This document shows, piece by piece, positions 34,740-43,789 of a stretch of 64,000 nucleotides of DNA. Both the position numbers and the translations under genes were made by a program. The stretch is from Pachyseris speciosa. Lineage: Eukaryota > Cnidaria > Anthozoa > Scleractinia > Pachyseridae. The stretch's first letter is position 1. Every line of letters starts with the position of its first letter. Below the pieces are notes generated by a model. The model was given only the letters and a program-made list of their open reading frames with translations, was not told the origin of the DNA and made no database searches. The DNA is taken from assembly GCA_016490735.1 (NCBI GenBank), contig JAEMWC010000098.1:70001-134000 (forward strand), read 5' to 3'.

Positions 34740-35323
34740 ATGATGGATATTAGGGCATATCTTGCGAGTGGAAAGAAAAAGAGTTCTGAAACCACCAACA
34801 CGACATCCAGTCCATCCGAAAAGGCTCACAAGAGGCCCAATGAGGAAGGTAACCTTTCTCAGCCGAAACGAAAGTTTTTGCCATCATGGAAGACTGGTTT
34901 TCCATGGGTATACCATCGAGATGGGGCAATGTTCTGCTCGGTGTGTGAAGAGAGGCCCAATTTGTCAGACTCGTCCTCAGCATTTGTTTCAGGTGGCTGT
35001 GTAAATTTCCGGTTAGATTCTCTGAGAAGCCACGCAGGATCCGTTGGACACCAGAGAGCTGCAGATACCATCCGAATTGAAAGCAACCCAAGAGAAGCAG
35101 CCATCCCACGGGCGTTGAGACAGCTGAACAAAGAAGTAGCTTCAAAGCTTGAAAAGCTGTTCGACATAGCATACTTTGTTGCAAAAATGGAGATGCCGTT
35201 TACAACGTATCCACATCTTTGTCTACTGGAAGAAAAGCATGCTGTTGAGCTGGGACAAACTTACAGAAACGATAAAGCCTGCAAGGATTTCATAGTTGCC
35301 ATATCTGACCAGCTTAAGGATGA
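34740..35323 (+). pseudogene. hAT transposase, N-terminal part
   Basis: Starts at MMDIRAYLASGKKKS and runs through a low-complexity Ser/Thr/Lys linker into a zinc-finger module: MFCSVCEERPNL (Cys pair) and NFRLDSLRSHAGSVGHQ (His pair), the TTF/BED-like finger of ZNF862-type hAT proteins. It then reads SDQLKDEI, at which point the ribozyme-bearing retroelement is inserted. Downstream codons up to the stop at 35390 belong to the insertion. The matching continuation starts at 37642. Confidence 0.8.
35309..35323. repeat. target-site duplication, left copy (15 bp)
   Basis: CCAGCTTAAGGATGA occurs here and again at 37642-37656, immediately outside the retroelement. Both copies encode the same hAT residues (QLKDE), as expected for a target duplication. 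Confidence 0.8.
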
Positions 35324-35462
35324 AATCGTAAAGCTTGTGGGATGTGGCTGGAGTGACAAGGATACTTATCAAATTAATGTGATCAAGTAAGCTGAAGCCA
35401 CTCAAAAGGCACTAAGGCCACATGGTAGCGGGCATTACCCCTTAAATCTACCAAAGCAAAGA

Positions 35463-35547
35463 TTGAGCCCAAGCATTAGCAGCCATGGACAGCTGTTTCG
35501 GCCTTGTTAGGCCTCATCAGCATGGCATAGCTAATACTCAGGCTCAA
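35463..35547 (-). ncRNA. type I hammerhead ribozyme (copy 1)
   Basis: On the minus strand: stem I is built from TTGAGCC/GGCTCAA, ATTAGC/GCTAAT and GCCATG/CATGGC; then comes the core CTGATGA; stem II is GGCC-TAACAA-GGCC; then GAAAC; a very short palindromic stem III (ACAGCTGT); and the cleavage triplet GTC before CATGGC. All invariant core bases are present. A 3-bp stem III is weak in a single unit, so cleavage probably works best in tandem (dimeric) transcripts, as described for retrozyme and Penelope ribozymes. Confidence 0.9.
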
Positions 35548-35574
35548 GTACCCACATATCAATAAAACAAGCAA

Positions 35575-35827
35575 TGAAATCGTAAAGCTTGTGGGATGTG
35601 GCTGGAGTGACAAGGATACTTCACAAATTAATGTGATCAAGTAAGCTGAAGCCACTCAAAAGGCACTAAGGCCACATGGTAGCGGGCATTACCCCTTAAA
35701 TCTACCAAAGCAAGATTGAGCCCTAGCATTAGCAGCCATGGACAGCTGTTTCGGCCTTGTTAGGCCTCATCAGCATGGCATAGCTAATACTCAGGCTCAA
35801 GTACCCACATATCAATAAAACAAGCAA
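35575..35827 (-). repeat. 254-bp ribozyme-bearing terminal repeat unit (second unit)
   Basis: The unit boundary TGAAATCGTAAAGCTTGTGG recurs at 35321, 35575 and 35828, giving periods of 254 and 253 bp. The units are nearly identical, differing by a few bases (for example TTATCAAATTAA versus TTCACAAATTAA). Confidence 0.9.
35716..35800 (-). ncRNA. type I hammerhead ribozyme (copy 2)
   Basis: Same design as copy 1, 253 bp further on. The only change seen is in the stem I outer part (GCTAGGG for GCTTGGG read on the minus strand), which keeps the helices. All core bases are intact. Confidence 0.9.
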
Positions 35828-35991
35828 TGAAATCGTAAAGCTTGTGGGATGTGGCTGGAGTGACAAGGATACTTCACAAATTAATGTGATCAAGTAAGCT
35901 GAAGCCACTCAAAAGGCAAGTATCCTTGTCACTCCAGCCACATCCCACAAGCTTTACGATTTCATTGCTTGTTTTATTGATATGTGGGTAC

Positions 35992-36051
35992 TTGAGCCTG
36001 AGTATTAGCTATGTCATGCTGATGAGGCCTAACAAGGCCGAAACAGCTGTC
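35992..36051 (+). ncRNA. hammerhead ribozyme cut off exactly at the cleavage site (copy 3)
   Basis: On the plus strand it runs TTGAGCCTGAG, ATTAGC, GTCATG, CTGATGA, stem II, GAAAC and ACAGCTGTC, and ends there. The following bases (GACGTCTTATAATTGGC) are unrelated to the other copies, so the 3' strand of stem I is missing. The break coincides with the predicted GTC cleavage position, as if the unit ends at a self-cleaved RNA terminus. GTCATG in place of GCCATG also weakens stem I. Confidence 0.8.
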
Positions 36052-36089
36052 GACGTCTTATAATTGGCTTTTTTTTTTGTTATTTTTGG

Positions 36090-37322
36090 ATGCAAGTCCT
36101 AAGTACCCGCCGGGGGGGAACGGCAATGCATCCATCCCAAAACGTTTTGCAGTGTCCAAGTAGTGCCCTAGTTCTCTTCCCTGAGGAGATCTACAAATCT
36201 GTTGGTTCGTCTGTGGTGCTACCACAATTGTTGGAAGCTGTGCCTGTAGAAAAGCTATGTGCTGTCCAGTTCCTGCGCAATGGTGCTGTTCGTCTGACCT
36301 TCAAACAGACCGCTGACTGTGATGATCTTGTTCTCCGTGGTGTCATGTACGGTGACACACCCTTACGTGTTGTCAGTGCTGATAAAAAGTCCCGCCTCGT
36401 GTATCTTCGGGATTGCCCGTCTGAGGTTTCTGACGATGTTGTGTCTCACTTCTTCTCCACGTACGGGGAGGTGCTTTCTGTTCAAAGATCCAAGCATGCC
36501 GCCTTCCCCGTTCTTCTTGATGGGAACCGCGTGGTGAGAATGTCCTTGTCTCGAGACATCCCGTCCACTGTTAACGTCGCTGGCTTCGACTGCCGCGTGT
36601 GGTACGCTCGCCAGCCTCCGCAGTGCTCGATTTGTAGGAAGTCTGGCCATCGAAACCGTGATTGCCCGCTTTCTGGTCTGTGTAGACGCTGTCGCCAACC
36701 TGGTCATCTTGCCAAGGAGTGTAAGCAGGCTTGGGGTTCAACCCGTTCCGCTGATTCTTCTCTGGAGGTTTCCCTAGATGAACGTACGGAAGTTCTTGTT
36801 TCTGGTTCTGTCGATCTTATAGATGGAAGCCCGGATTTTGTTCCCTCTGCCGATGAGGCTTCTTTCGATGAATGTGAAATGGCTTCGGGGGATGAGGAAG
36901 TTGTTGCCCAGGCTGAACCCTCTCCTCCTCCACGTCGTCCAAGTATTACAGCTTCTTCGTGTTCTTCTGTTGGTGTTTCTCCTTCTGTTGATGTTCCTGA
37001 TGCTGGCGTTACTTCTGATGTTGCTCCTGGTGATATTCCTGATCCTTCCATTGCTGATTTTTCCGCTACTGCTGTTGTGACTTCTGAGTCTGTGGTCGCC
37101 GAGCCTCCGGTTGTTCCTGTCCCTAAGCCATCGCCGTCTATTTTCGTCCGTCTGAAAGCTGCTGCTGCTAAGGATATTCTCCTCCGCAAAACGCTTGAGC
37201 GTTATGGACACGTTATTACGGAGAAGCTTTTAATGCGTATTCCTCAGGATGTCCCTTTTGCTTCCGGTCAATATTTGGTTCATTTGACTACTCTTGCTGA
37301 TGAGAGAGACTTGCTTATTTAG
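36090..37322 (+). CDS. CCHC zinc-knuckle Gag/ORF1-like protein
   Basis: Intact 410-codon ORF in the retroelement body. An ATG at 36126 (MHPSQNVLQCPSS) is an alternative start. Residues about 15-190 look like RRM-type nucleic-acid-binding folds (for example VYLRDCPSEVSDDVVSHFFS and FDCRVWYARQPP). Two zinc knuckles follow: CSICRKSGHRNRDC and CRRCRQPGHLAKEC. The C-terminal half is a Ser/Pro/Val-rich acidic linker ending in a basic-hydrophobic tail (IFVRLKAAAAKDILLRKTLE). This plan matches ORF1/Gag-like RNA-binding proteins of retroelements. No reverse transcriptase or endonuclease ORF follows. Its full-length state inside an otherwise decayed host element suggests recent arrival. Confidence 0.75.
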   Translation: MQVLSTRRGGTAMHPSQNVLQCPSSALVLFPEEIYKSVGSSVVLPQLLEAVPVEKLCAVQFLRNGAVRLTFKQTADCDDLVLRGVMYGDTPLRVVSADKKSRLVYLRDCPSEVSDDVVSHFFSTYGEVLSVQRSKHAAFPVLLDGNRVVRMSLSRDIPSTVNVAGFDCRVWYARQPPQCSICRKSGHRNRDCPLSGLCRRCRQPGHLAKECKQAWGSTRSADSSLEVSLDERTEVLVSGSVDLIDGSPDFVPSADEASFDECEMASGDEEVVAQAEPSPPPRRPSITASSCSSVGVSPSVDVPDAGVTSDVAPGDIPDPSIADFSATAVVTSESVVAEPPVVPVPKPSPSIFVRLKAAAAKDILLRKTLERYGHVITEKLLMRIPQDVPFASGQYLVHLTTLADERDLLI

Positions 37323-37495
37323 GGCGTATTGAGAAGAACGTTAAAGCTAATTCTACTAAGAGATGAACCTTGCTGTTTTTTCTTTGATATGGGTTGACTG
37401 ATTGATGTATTTTTGAATTTTGCGTGCGGCTTTGTTTTCTTGTCTTTGTTTGTCTTTTAATGTGTTTTTATCTGTGAATAAATTTTCTTATACAA

Positions 37496-37535
37496 CCGAA
37501 ACAACTGTCCATGGCTGCTAATGCTTGGGCTCAAT
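37496..37535 (+). ncRNA. 3' portion of a hammerhead ribozyme (copy 4, partial)
   Basis: The sequence starts within the ribozyme at CCGAAACAACTGTC, then CATGGCTGCTAATGCTTGGG with the full 3' strand of stem I. The core CTGATGA and 5' stem are absent because the ORF-bearing body joins here. It is complementary in extent to copy 3, which keeps the 5' portion. Confidence 0.75.
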
Positions 37536-37641
37536 CTTTGCTTTGGTAGATTTAAGGGGTAATGCCCGCTACCATGTAGCCTTAGTGCCTTTTGAGTGGC
37601 TTCAGCTTACTTGATCACATTAATTTGTTAAGTATCCCCCT

Positions 37642-39172
37642 CCAGCTTAAGGATGAGATTGGGCAGCAACTGCAAACAGTACAATTTTTGGGTGTAATGG
37701 CGGACAGTACTACAGATGTGGGTGTTCAAGAGGTTGAGGATGTCTATGTGCGATATTTGAAAGATGGAGAACCAGTGAACACATTTTTAGGGCTTTGGCC
37801 CTGCCCTAACGCTAAAGCCCCAGGTATCACTGAAGCTGTTAACAGTGCTATGAGCGATGTGTGTGACAACTGGAAAGAAAAAGCGGTCGCCCTTGGCACT
37901 GACGGAGCAGCTGTAATGGTTGGAGAAGCTGGCGGAGTTTTTGCTTTGCTGAAACAAGATATCCCTCACCTGATCAAGGTGCACTGCATAGCTCACAGAT
38001 TAGAGCTGGCCTTTGCAGATACCGTTAAGGCTATTCCAGAGCTAGAAGACGCCAAGAGTATGCTCCAAGGGATATGGAAGCATTACCATTATTCCCCTAA
38101 GGCCGTTCGTGAATTGAAAGAGTTAGCAGAAAGTATGCAGGTCAGGGCGTACTAAGCAGCGAAGGCAGATGGCACCAGATGGGTACCCCATTTGAAGCGA
38201 GCTCTAGATGTTCTTGTTTTGAAGAATTATTACACGGTAGTTAGCCATTTGCAGCACACCTCGCAAGCGAGGGATGCAAGAATTACAATGCAAGGCAGAG
38301 CGTCCAATTACAGCAGAAAGTTGGTCAGTTACAAGTTCCTGTTATTCCTACACCTGCTCCTTGACATAGTCACTGCAATTAGCAAGCTCTCTCTTCAATT
38401 CCAGGAGGACAAGATGTCCATCTCTCAACTGCAAGACAAAGTCAACGCTCTCTCATCAACGCTTGATGCATTGAAGGTCAGGGCAGGACAACATTTGAAT
38501 TCATTTCAACAAGAAGCCGTGGATGATGGAAATCTTTACAAAGGCCTTGAGCTAGCCAGGTCCGAGCGTGATGCAGCGTCCTTTGCCACCAGCAAAGATG
38601 AAATCATTAATAAAGCCACAGCATTTACCACCGACAGACTCCAAGGTCTTGGTGATGATCCAATCTTGCGTGCAGCATCAACTTTGACAGACCACAAGTC
38701 ATGGCCTTTAAACAACAGACAGCAACTTCTTGTTTATGGTGAAGATGTTATTCAGGTGTTCGCTCAACATTTTGAGATGCTACTGAACCAACACCACTTC
38801 AACTTACAGTCTTGCCTTGATGATTGGATGGAGATCAAGATGCGTTTGCAGAGGGAGAGGACAGAGCTGCAGTACAGTACCACTGACTTCTGGAAGGGCA
38901 AGTTTCAGGTGCGGGAACGTTTCCCCAATTTGCTGCTGGTGATCGAGATTGGTCTTGTTATCCCTGTGCAAACAGCCTGTTGTGAGAGAGGCAATTCCTG
39001 TCTCAACAGGATCATGTGTGACTTCCGGTCAACACTTGGTGTCTCTACTGTGAAAGCACTCATGCGCATTTCTATTAATGGTGTTTCTCCAGAGCATTAT
39101 CACTCAACTTTAGCTGTTGCCAGGTGGCTTGACTCAGGAGAAAGAGCAAGGCGACCATATTACAATGATTAA
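37642..39172 (+). pseudogene. hAT transposase, catalytic and dimerisation part
   Basis: Continues the N-terminal piece from QLKDEIGQQLQTVQFLGVMA with the hAT first-Asp motif VMADSTTDVGVQE. It continues with ALGTDGAAVMVGEAGGVFAL (second Asp region) and KVHCIAHRLELAFAD. An in-frame TAA at 38153-38155 interrupts the reading (RAY then AAKADGTRWVPHL). The rest is open to 39172 and includes the C-terminal hAT dimerisation block (NLLLVIEIGLVIPVQTACCE, RGNSCLNRIMCDFRSTL). One nonsense codon plus the 2.3-kb insertion make the gene inactive. Similarity is to ZNF862-type proteins. Confidence 0.85.
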
Positions 39173-40043
39173 CTTACATGTCAGTGCTGAACTCTTGATA
39201 AATACGCGATGTTGCTATCCTCTGTCTAGTGAGTTATTCTAGTTTAAACCCTTGACATTCAAATCACATTTTGCATCCCTAACAGTTTGTATTTAAATTG
39301 CTGTGTTTATGGACTCTTGAATATCCCAAGTGCGAATTTCGGATTAGAGGGTTTAAAAACATGTTCTAACGTCCAATTTCAAAGTTAGTTTGGTTCAATA
39401 GCCATGTTAAGTGATAGATATGTTGTTAAGATGAAAAAAAGTGTGATTAATATTAGTGAATGAAGTGTGTTATAAAACTTCCAAATGTAAAGCATACTAA
39501 CTTGTTTCTAAAAACCTGATAAATTGAGGCTATTGCGCATCTGTATCAAGCTACTGAAATTGATTGACAGGATGAAAATAAAAAAAACTAAGAAGTTGGG
39601 TTCACAAGTCTGGGATTTGTTTCCTTTATCGGTATCAAACAAGCATTGTTGCAGTAACAAATGTTTGCCCCCCCCCCCCAAAAAAATAAAAATAAAAATA
39701 AAAATAAAATTCTGTCCTACTTCGCAAAAAAAAAGTCTGGCTTCTGAAAAAATTGTTTTGGCTAGTGAATCAAACCTGGCACTAGCCACTGGGCTAGTAA
39801 GCTGAAAAGTTAGTTTCGAACCCTGGAGTATTAAGCTTATATGCTTAACTACACATACAGTACGTCTGGGCTGCCTGTGTATGCAGAGGGCAATCGACGA
39901 AAACCTTTGTTATATTTCGCAAACAACCAAGCACACAGAGGAAAATAAAAACAAAACAAAACAGGAATGCTTACGTGTTACAGTGTTCAAGTTTGATTCA
40001 GAAAGGTATTAAGTCTTATTTACTGTGAAAAGGATCAACTTAC

Positions 40044-40535
40044 GATTGTACGAACGAATCCTAAAATAATCCCGACATTTTCTGTGCTCCTCTTCCACTA
40101 TCTGTGTCACAAGGTTCACGTTGACGAGGCCAAGCGGCTTCAGAATGTCCTCTGTCACAAGGAACTTTTGCGCTATTTCATTTAAACGGCCTGTGAAGTA
40201 GTCTTCCCAGAGTTGATCGACGAGAAGCAGAGATCTGCATTCCAAGGTGACAATTAAGCTGCCTTCCTCAGCAACGGTGAACAACACTTTTCCCACCCCT
40301 GTCAAATATTTCAGGAAGGCATTCCTCTCCTCTTGATTAGCTGGGTCAGCTGTCTGAAAGTACTTGTGCTCTATGGATTGCAAAACTTGTGTTCCAGATA
40401 GCATGCATCCACTTCCTCCTTTTTGTCCCGTCAAAGCCGTCATGTCTACCCCTTGTTGCTGATTCAAGGTGTTGGGTGCTCCCTGTATGCAATGTCCTGT
40501 GATAGTCTCACAATTCAATCGCACTCGAATGAGAT
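40044..40535 (-). CDS. second TRADD-N-like exon
   Basis: Internal exon of 492 nt, phase 1 at both ends: acceptor is a long T-run ending TTTGACAG before 40535, donor GTAAGT after 40044. It encodes 164 residues. The opening DLIRVRLNCETITG matches the start of the first TRADD-N exon. A linker with Gln/Asn runs follows, then the domain: VLQSIEHKYFQTADPANQEE, FLKYLTGVGKVLFTVAEEGS, LIVTLECRSLLLVDQLWEDY, LNEIAQKFLVTEDILKPLG and VNVNLVTQIVEEEHRKCRDY. The beta strand LIVTLEC, helix LWEDY..GRLNE and terminal E-rich helix are the hallmarks that suggest the TRADD N-terminal fold, which in TRADD binds TRAF2 and in related proteins acts as an assembly module. Family assignment is by pattern, not by a profile search. 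Confidence 0.75.
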
Positions 40536-41697
40536 CTGTCAAAAAAAAAAAAAAAGAATCCTTAGGAACATATTAACTGTAAAAGGGATTGCCAAATATG
40601 CTACTGATTGCGGCATTTATAATAAGCAAATAGACTCAAGGCACTTTTGGCACGCGATGTCCTTGATAACTTCTACTCTGTAGCACAAGAACTCTTCACG
40701 CCATATAGTTTCTGTATCTCAGGCCACACATAGCCAGGCTACTTCTTTATTTAGTTCATAACTCGGCATACTTCTATTTGAAGATCAGTGCGAAGTACAC
40801 TATTGCTCATCATCCTTGCACTCACTTAACAAGAGCACTGAAGACCGGAAAAAAATTAGGGCTCGAGATCAAGGACGCAAGGACCTAAAGACAGCGTACG
40901 AATTCGAACAACTTAATCAGTTTTCACTTATTAGAAGGAATGAAATTATATGAACTATCATCAATTTGCACTGTCGTTGATAAAACAACTTTCATGTCTT
41001 CACTTTTTCTTTCACTTATTCTTAGTAATTTAGCCTCAGTCTACAATTTATGACAAAAGATCATAATAAACAGCCCACAAATAGCGAGATAAGTCAATTG
41101 GTGGAGTAAGTCGGCCAAACTAGACGGGCATGTAATCATTGCGTAACAAGAGGCTACAGGTCACTCATACTTGGATCGATCTAGTTGGTTAGAATGTAGT
41201 TCAAGTCGACCGTAATTCAATTTTTGGGAGCCAAATCTGTTGGAGAGGCTTTAAGGTGGTGTGACAGACGATGTACGACTCCCGCATTCAAGTATTAACT
41301 TGTTATGTGAGACCGAACGAAACCGGGTTGCGGACAAGCCTTTTTTAATGTCGTTTGACTGAGGTATGATTAAATTCCGATAATATTAATATAATGTTTA
41401 CGAGCCAAAGAGTTAGTGATCGTTATCTTTCTCACTGATCACTATACTTCATCCATTGTTTACATAAAAGAAAAGTTTATTTTTCCTTACAAATCCTTAT
41501 CATTTTGGTTCTCACGCAACTAGGGCTTGCGCTTTCTGTGCTCAATGTAGACTGTGAGCAGTCCCTCTTTCGATCCTTCGTTGATCTTGTGAGCGAGCGG
41601 AAACTGGGGCGAGCGGAAGTCAGTGCGAGCGAGCGGAGAGAAAAGAAAACTGCGAAGATTTAGCTTTCCATCTGCTCGCAGTCTATCCTCAATAGAG

Positions 41698-42750
41698 AGT
41701 GTTAGCATTGACAACGAGTACGAGTACGAGAACGAGTCGATCTCGTACTCGTACTCGTACTCGTACTCGTACTCGTACTCGTACTCGTACTCGTACTCGT
41801 TGTCGTTCTTGTAAAAAATGTGTAAGCAGGACATACGAGTACAACTTCACGGAAAAAATATTTTGGGATAGTATTGTCATTTTAGGCGCCACACGACTGC
41901 ATGATTTCATCATTTTCGGCATCTGCTCTTTTCTTCTTGATCTTTCTTCTCGAATTCCTCCATAAGCTTGTTAAATCTATCCCTACACGATCGATGTGTT
42001 GTCTTGAAATTGTGCTGCGTGTTGGTATTCAGGTTCTCTGCAATTACTCTCCACACTCTCCCTCTATCTGACTGTTTCTGATTGTAGGGTTCTAGATGTA
42101 AGACTTCACGTAAAAGACAAGAATCATGCAGACGCTTCCATATAAAAAGTTTTCTTTTCCTGAAACATAAACAGAAAGGGCATAAAAACTTTGAAATCTG
42201 AGACCGTAATTCTTAGGTTTATGTAAACAATGCGACCTCTTGATGTGACAAACTTGGTTCGTACGGACTATGCATTGTAAGAAGTAAAATGATGTGAATG
42301 AAAAATAATTAAAGAAACAGTAATACTTACATCTCTGGTTGATTCACGTTGATATAAGCAGTAAAAAAACGAAAAAGGTTAAGTTTATGAGCACGCTAGA
42401 CGGAGACCATGAGAGCTTCTCATGTTTAAAATTTTGACACAATGTTGACAGAAAGGAAGGAGGATTAATGTGCTATTCAAAACAAAAAAATGCCCAAAAA
42501 TACCATCCTAGGCCTTCGATGAAGAGTTTAAGTGCTTATGGGATACACCTATGGCAGAGATAACCCGCTACAAAAGATAAACTTTACCTTTCAAAAACTC
42601 GTTCCTCGCACTTCGAGTTTTGGAGGAAATCTCGTCGTAGAACGAGTTGCCAGAACGAGTTGAGCACGTGTTCTGAGCAAAACGCATGCGCATTAAAGTC
42701 AATGGTAAAATCTCGGTCTCGTAGTCGTACTCGTTGTCAATGCTAACACT
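41698..42750. mobile_element. 1.05-kb inverted-repeat element with CGAGTA-rich ends
   Basis: The left end AGTGTTAGCATTGACAACGA is mirrored by the right end TCGTTGTCAATGCTAACACT. Directly inside the left end CGAGTACGAG blocks lead into a hexamer-like run (TCGTACTCGTAC...) at 41740-41800. The right end has GTAGTCGTACTCG. The body (41810-42700) has no recognisable gene. Confidence 0.65.
41740..41800. repeat. (GTACTC)n hexanucleotide repeat
   Basis: About ten copies of the hexamer. The unit is the complement of the GAGTAC/CGAGTA motif in the flanking terminal inverted repeat, so the array appears to have grown from the element's own end. Confidence 0.9.
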
Positions 42751-43049
42751 GTCTAATGAAGCCGCCATTACAACGCTAATAACTAGAATGGATACCTCAG
42801 AATCAGCTGTCCATTGGGAGACTGGAGCCCATCGTACGTGAATCTGTATGACCTTAACCTTACCTACCCCTAACCTTCAGAGCGGAAAAACGCAAAAAGC
42901 ATGCGCGAACTCCTAGCGAGCGCAAGAGCCAGAAATTTGAAAAAATGGCGGCTTTTTCATTTTTTTAATCTCAAAAATCAGGATAGGCCTCTGCAGGCAT
43001 CCTGGTACACAGCAATAATTATTCCAGAGAAATAACTAGCTGTACATAC

Positions 43050-43160
43050 ACCCTTTTTGTCCTTCAATTTTCCCAACACTTCTTGAATTATAAAAATCGT
43101 TTTGAGGTCCTCGTTTCTCTCGCGGCATGAAAAGAGATCGCTTTCGGAGCACATTGTCAT
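43050..43160 (-). CDS. possible first exon of unknown gene
   Basis: The ATG at 43160 starts MTMCSESDLFSCRERNEDLK; the frame continues TIFIIQEVLGKLKDKKG to a GTATGT donor after 43050 (phase 0), 37 codons. Composition is protein-like, but there is no recognised domain and no partner exon was found. The upstream flank is repeated at 43625-43785. It may be an alternative start for the modular gene, a relic, or chance. Confidence 0.2.
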
Positions 43161-43189
43161 GGATCGGTTAACAAAATATGGCTATCTAA

Positions 43190-43330
43190 GCAAACTGCTG
43201 AATATCTAAGTCGAGAGCTCAACTGAGGGTAGGGAAAGAGTCAGTCTTCATTTTCTGAGTTTGCCAAAGTATCTCGTTTACTGCCAGAGCGGATTTTTGA
43301 ATTGTTGCGCAAAAATTTAATTATTGTTCT
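43190..43330. repeat. dispersed direct repeat, copy A
   Basis: It shares CTGAATATCTAAG, GTCGAGAGCT, GTTTGCCAAAGT and TTGCCAGAGCGGATTTT with 43625-43785, about 435 bp further right, in the same orientation. Confidence 0.75.
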
Positions 43331-43624
43331 TGCAGTCAAGTAATTAACGCTTAGCGGCATTTGGCTACATCGAGGTTTTCGATCGCGCAAATCCCTTTTA
43401 ACATATGAAAACCACAATGACCTAAATTTTCATCTTTCAAATGTATTTTAAGACTTTCAAGTGCTGCAATTTGATTATATTACGTGTTAATCACGTAAAT
43501 AAAGATTAAACAAACAAGCATTAAACAAGTTAAGATCTCTAATGTTCCTAGGCCTACGGCGTGTAAACAAACCGTACTGGCCGAAAGTCTTGTTGTCATG
43601 ATCAACCTCTTGCACAATTTGTGG

Positions 43625-43785
43625 CAATATAACCAAACCACTGAATATCTAAGGTCGAGAGCTGGACTGTGGTTAGAGAAAGAGTTAATCTGTGTATGCT
43701 GTCAGTGTTTGCCAAAGTTTCTGGTTTTTTGCCAGAGCGGATTTTAATTTGTTTCGCAAAGATTATTTTATCGATATACGGTGTG
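43625..43785. repeat. dispersed direct repeat, copy B
   Basis: Diverged copy of 43190-43330. The pair looks like a segmental duplication of a promoter-like or repeat segment. No gene between them is supported except the weak exon candidate at 43050-43160, outside the pair. Confidence 0.75.
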
Positions 43786-43789
43786 GCCA

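Larger units (their letters stand above)
35324..37641 (+). mobile_element. hammerhead-ribozyme retroelement inserted in the hAT gene
   Basis: A 2.3-kb insertion flanked by the 15-bp duplication CCAGCTTAAGGATGA. From the left it has two full units of about 254 bp in minus orientation, a partial third unit, a switch at about 35919 to a plus-oriented partial unit ending at 36051, the ORF-bearing body (36052-37495), and a plus-oriented partial unit (37496 to about 37641). Each unit carries a type I hammerhead ribozyme. Tandem and inverted ribozyme-bearing terminal repeats (pLTRs) and variable-length duplications are features of Penelope-like elements, and short tandem forms are known as retrozymes. 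No reverse transcriptase is present, so it would have moved in trans. Confidence 0.8.
33602..39825 (+). mobile_element. hAT transposon (ZNF862-like group), internally disrupted
   Basis: The left end is CAGGGCTCGAGACTAAC and the right end GTTAGTTTCGAACCCTG, inverted with two mismatches. GAGTA flanks both ends (33597-33601 and 39826-39830), a 5-bp target duplication supported by the continuous foldback arm it interrupts. Subterminal ACTAGCCA motifs recur. It carries one plus-strand transposase reading (34740 to 39172) cut in two by a 2.3-kb retroelement. Most hAT elements make 8-bp duplications; the 5-bp one fits the smaller hAT5-type group, though an altered flank cannot be excluded. Confidence 0.8.
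32520..39900. mobile_element. foldback element split by a hAT insertion
   Basis: The left arm at about 32525-32720 (AGCCCAGGCATACTGTATGT; ATAGGAGTGAAAATATTGAT; GAACTGGTCTA region) is mirrored by 33450-33601 (GACCAGTTATTGAGCAACAC; ATCAATATTTTCACTCCTAT). After the hAT it continues at 39826-39890 (TTAAGCTTATATGCTTAACT; ACATACAGTACGTCTGGGCT). The right arm was therefore contiguous before the hAT arrived. The centre (32740-33400) holds further inverted pairs, including a hairpin around TTTAGCTGAATGCTTCCTTG / CAAGGAAGCATTCAGCTAAA. Confidence 0.7.

Noticed and set aside
34750..35184. minus-strand open frames opposite the hAT N-terminal part
   Set aside because: Antisense shadows; the plus-strand frame has the zinc-finger motif.
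35324..35910. possible CRISPR-like array from regular 254-bp spacing
   Set aside because: Units are nearly identical across their full length with no spacers, carry hammerhead ribozymes, and the genome is eukaryotic.
36704..37211. long minus-strand open frames opposite the CCHC ORF
   Set aside because: They are antisense shadows of the biased Ser/Pro/Val-rich half of the real ORF; no domain.
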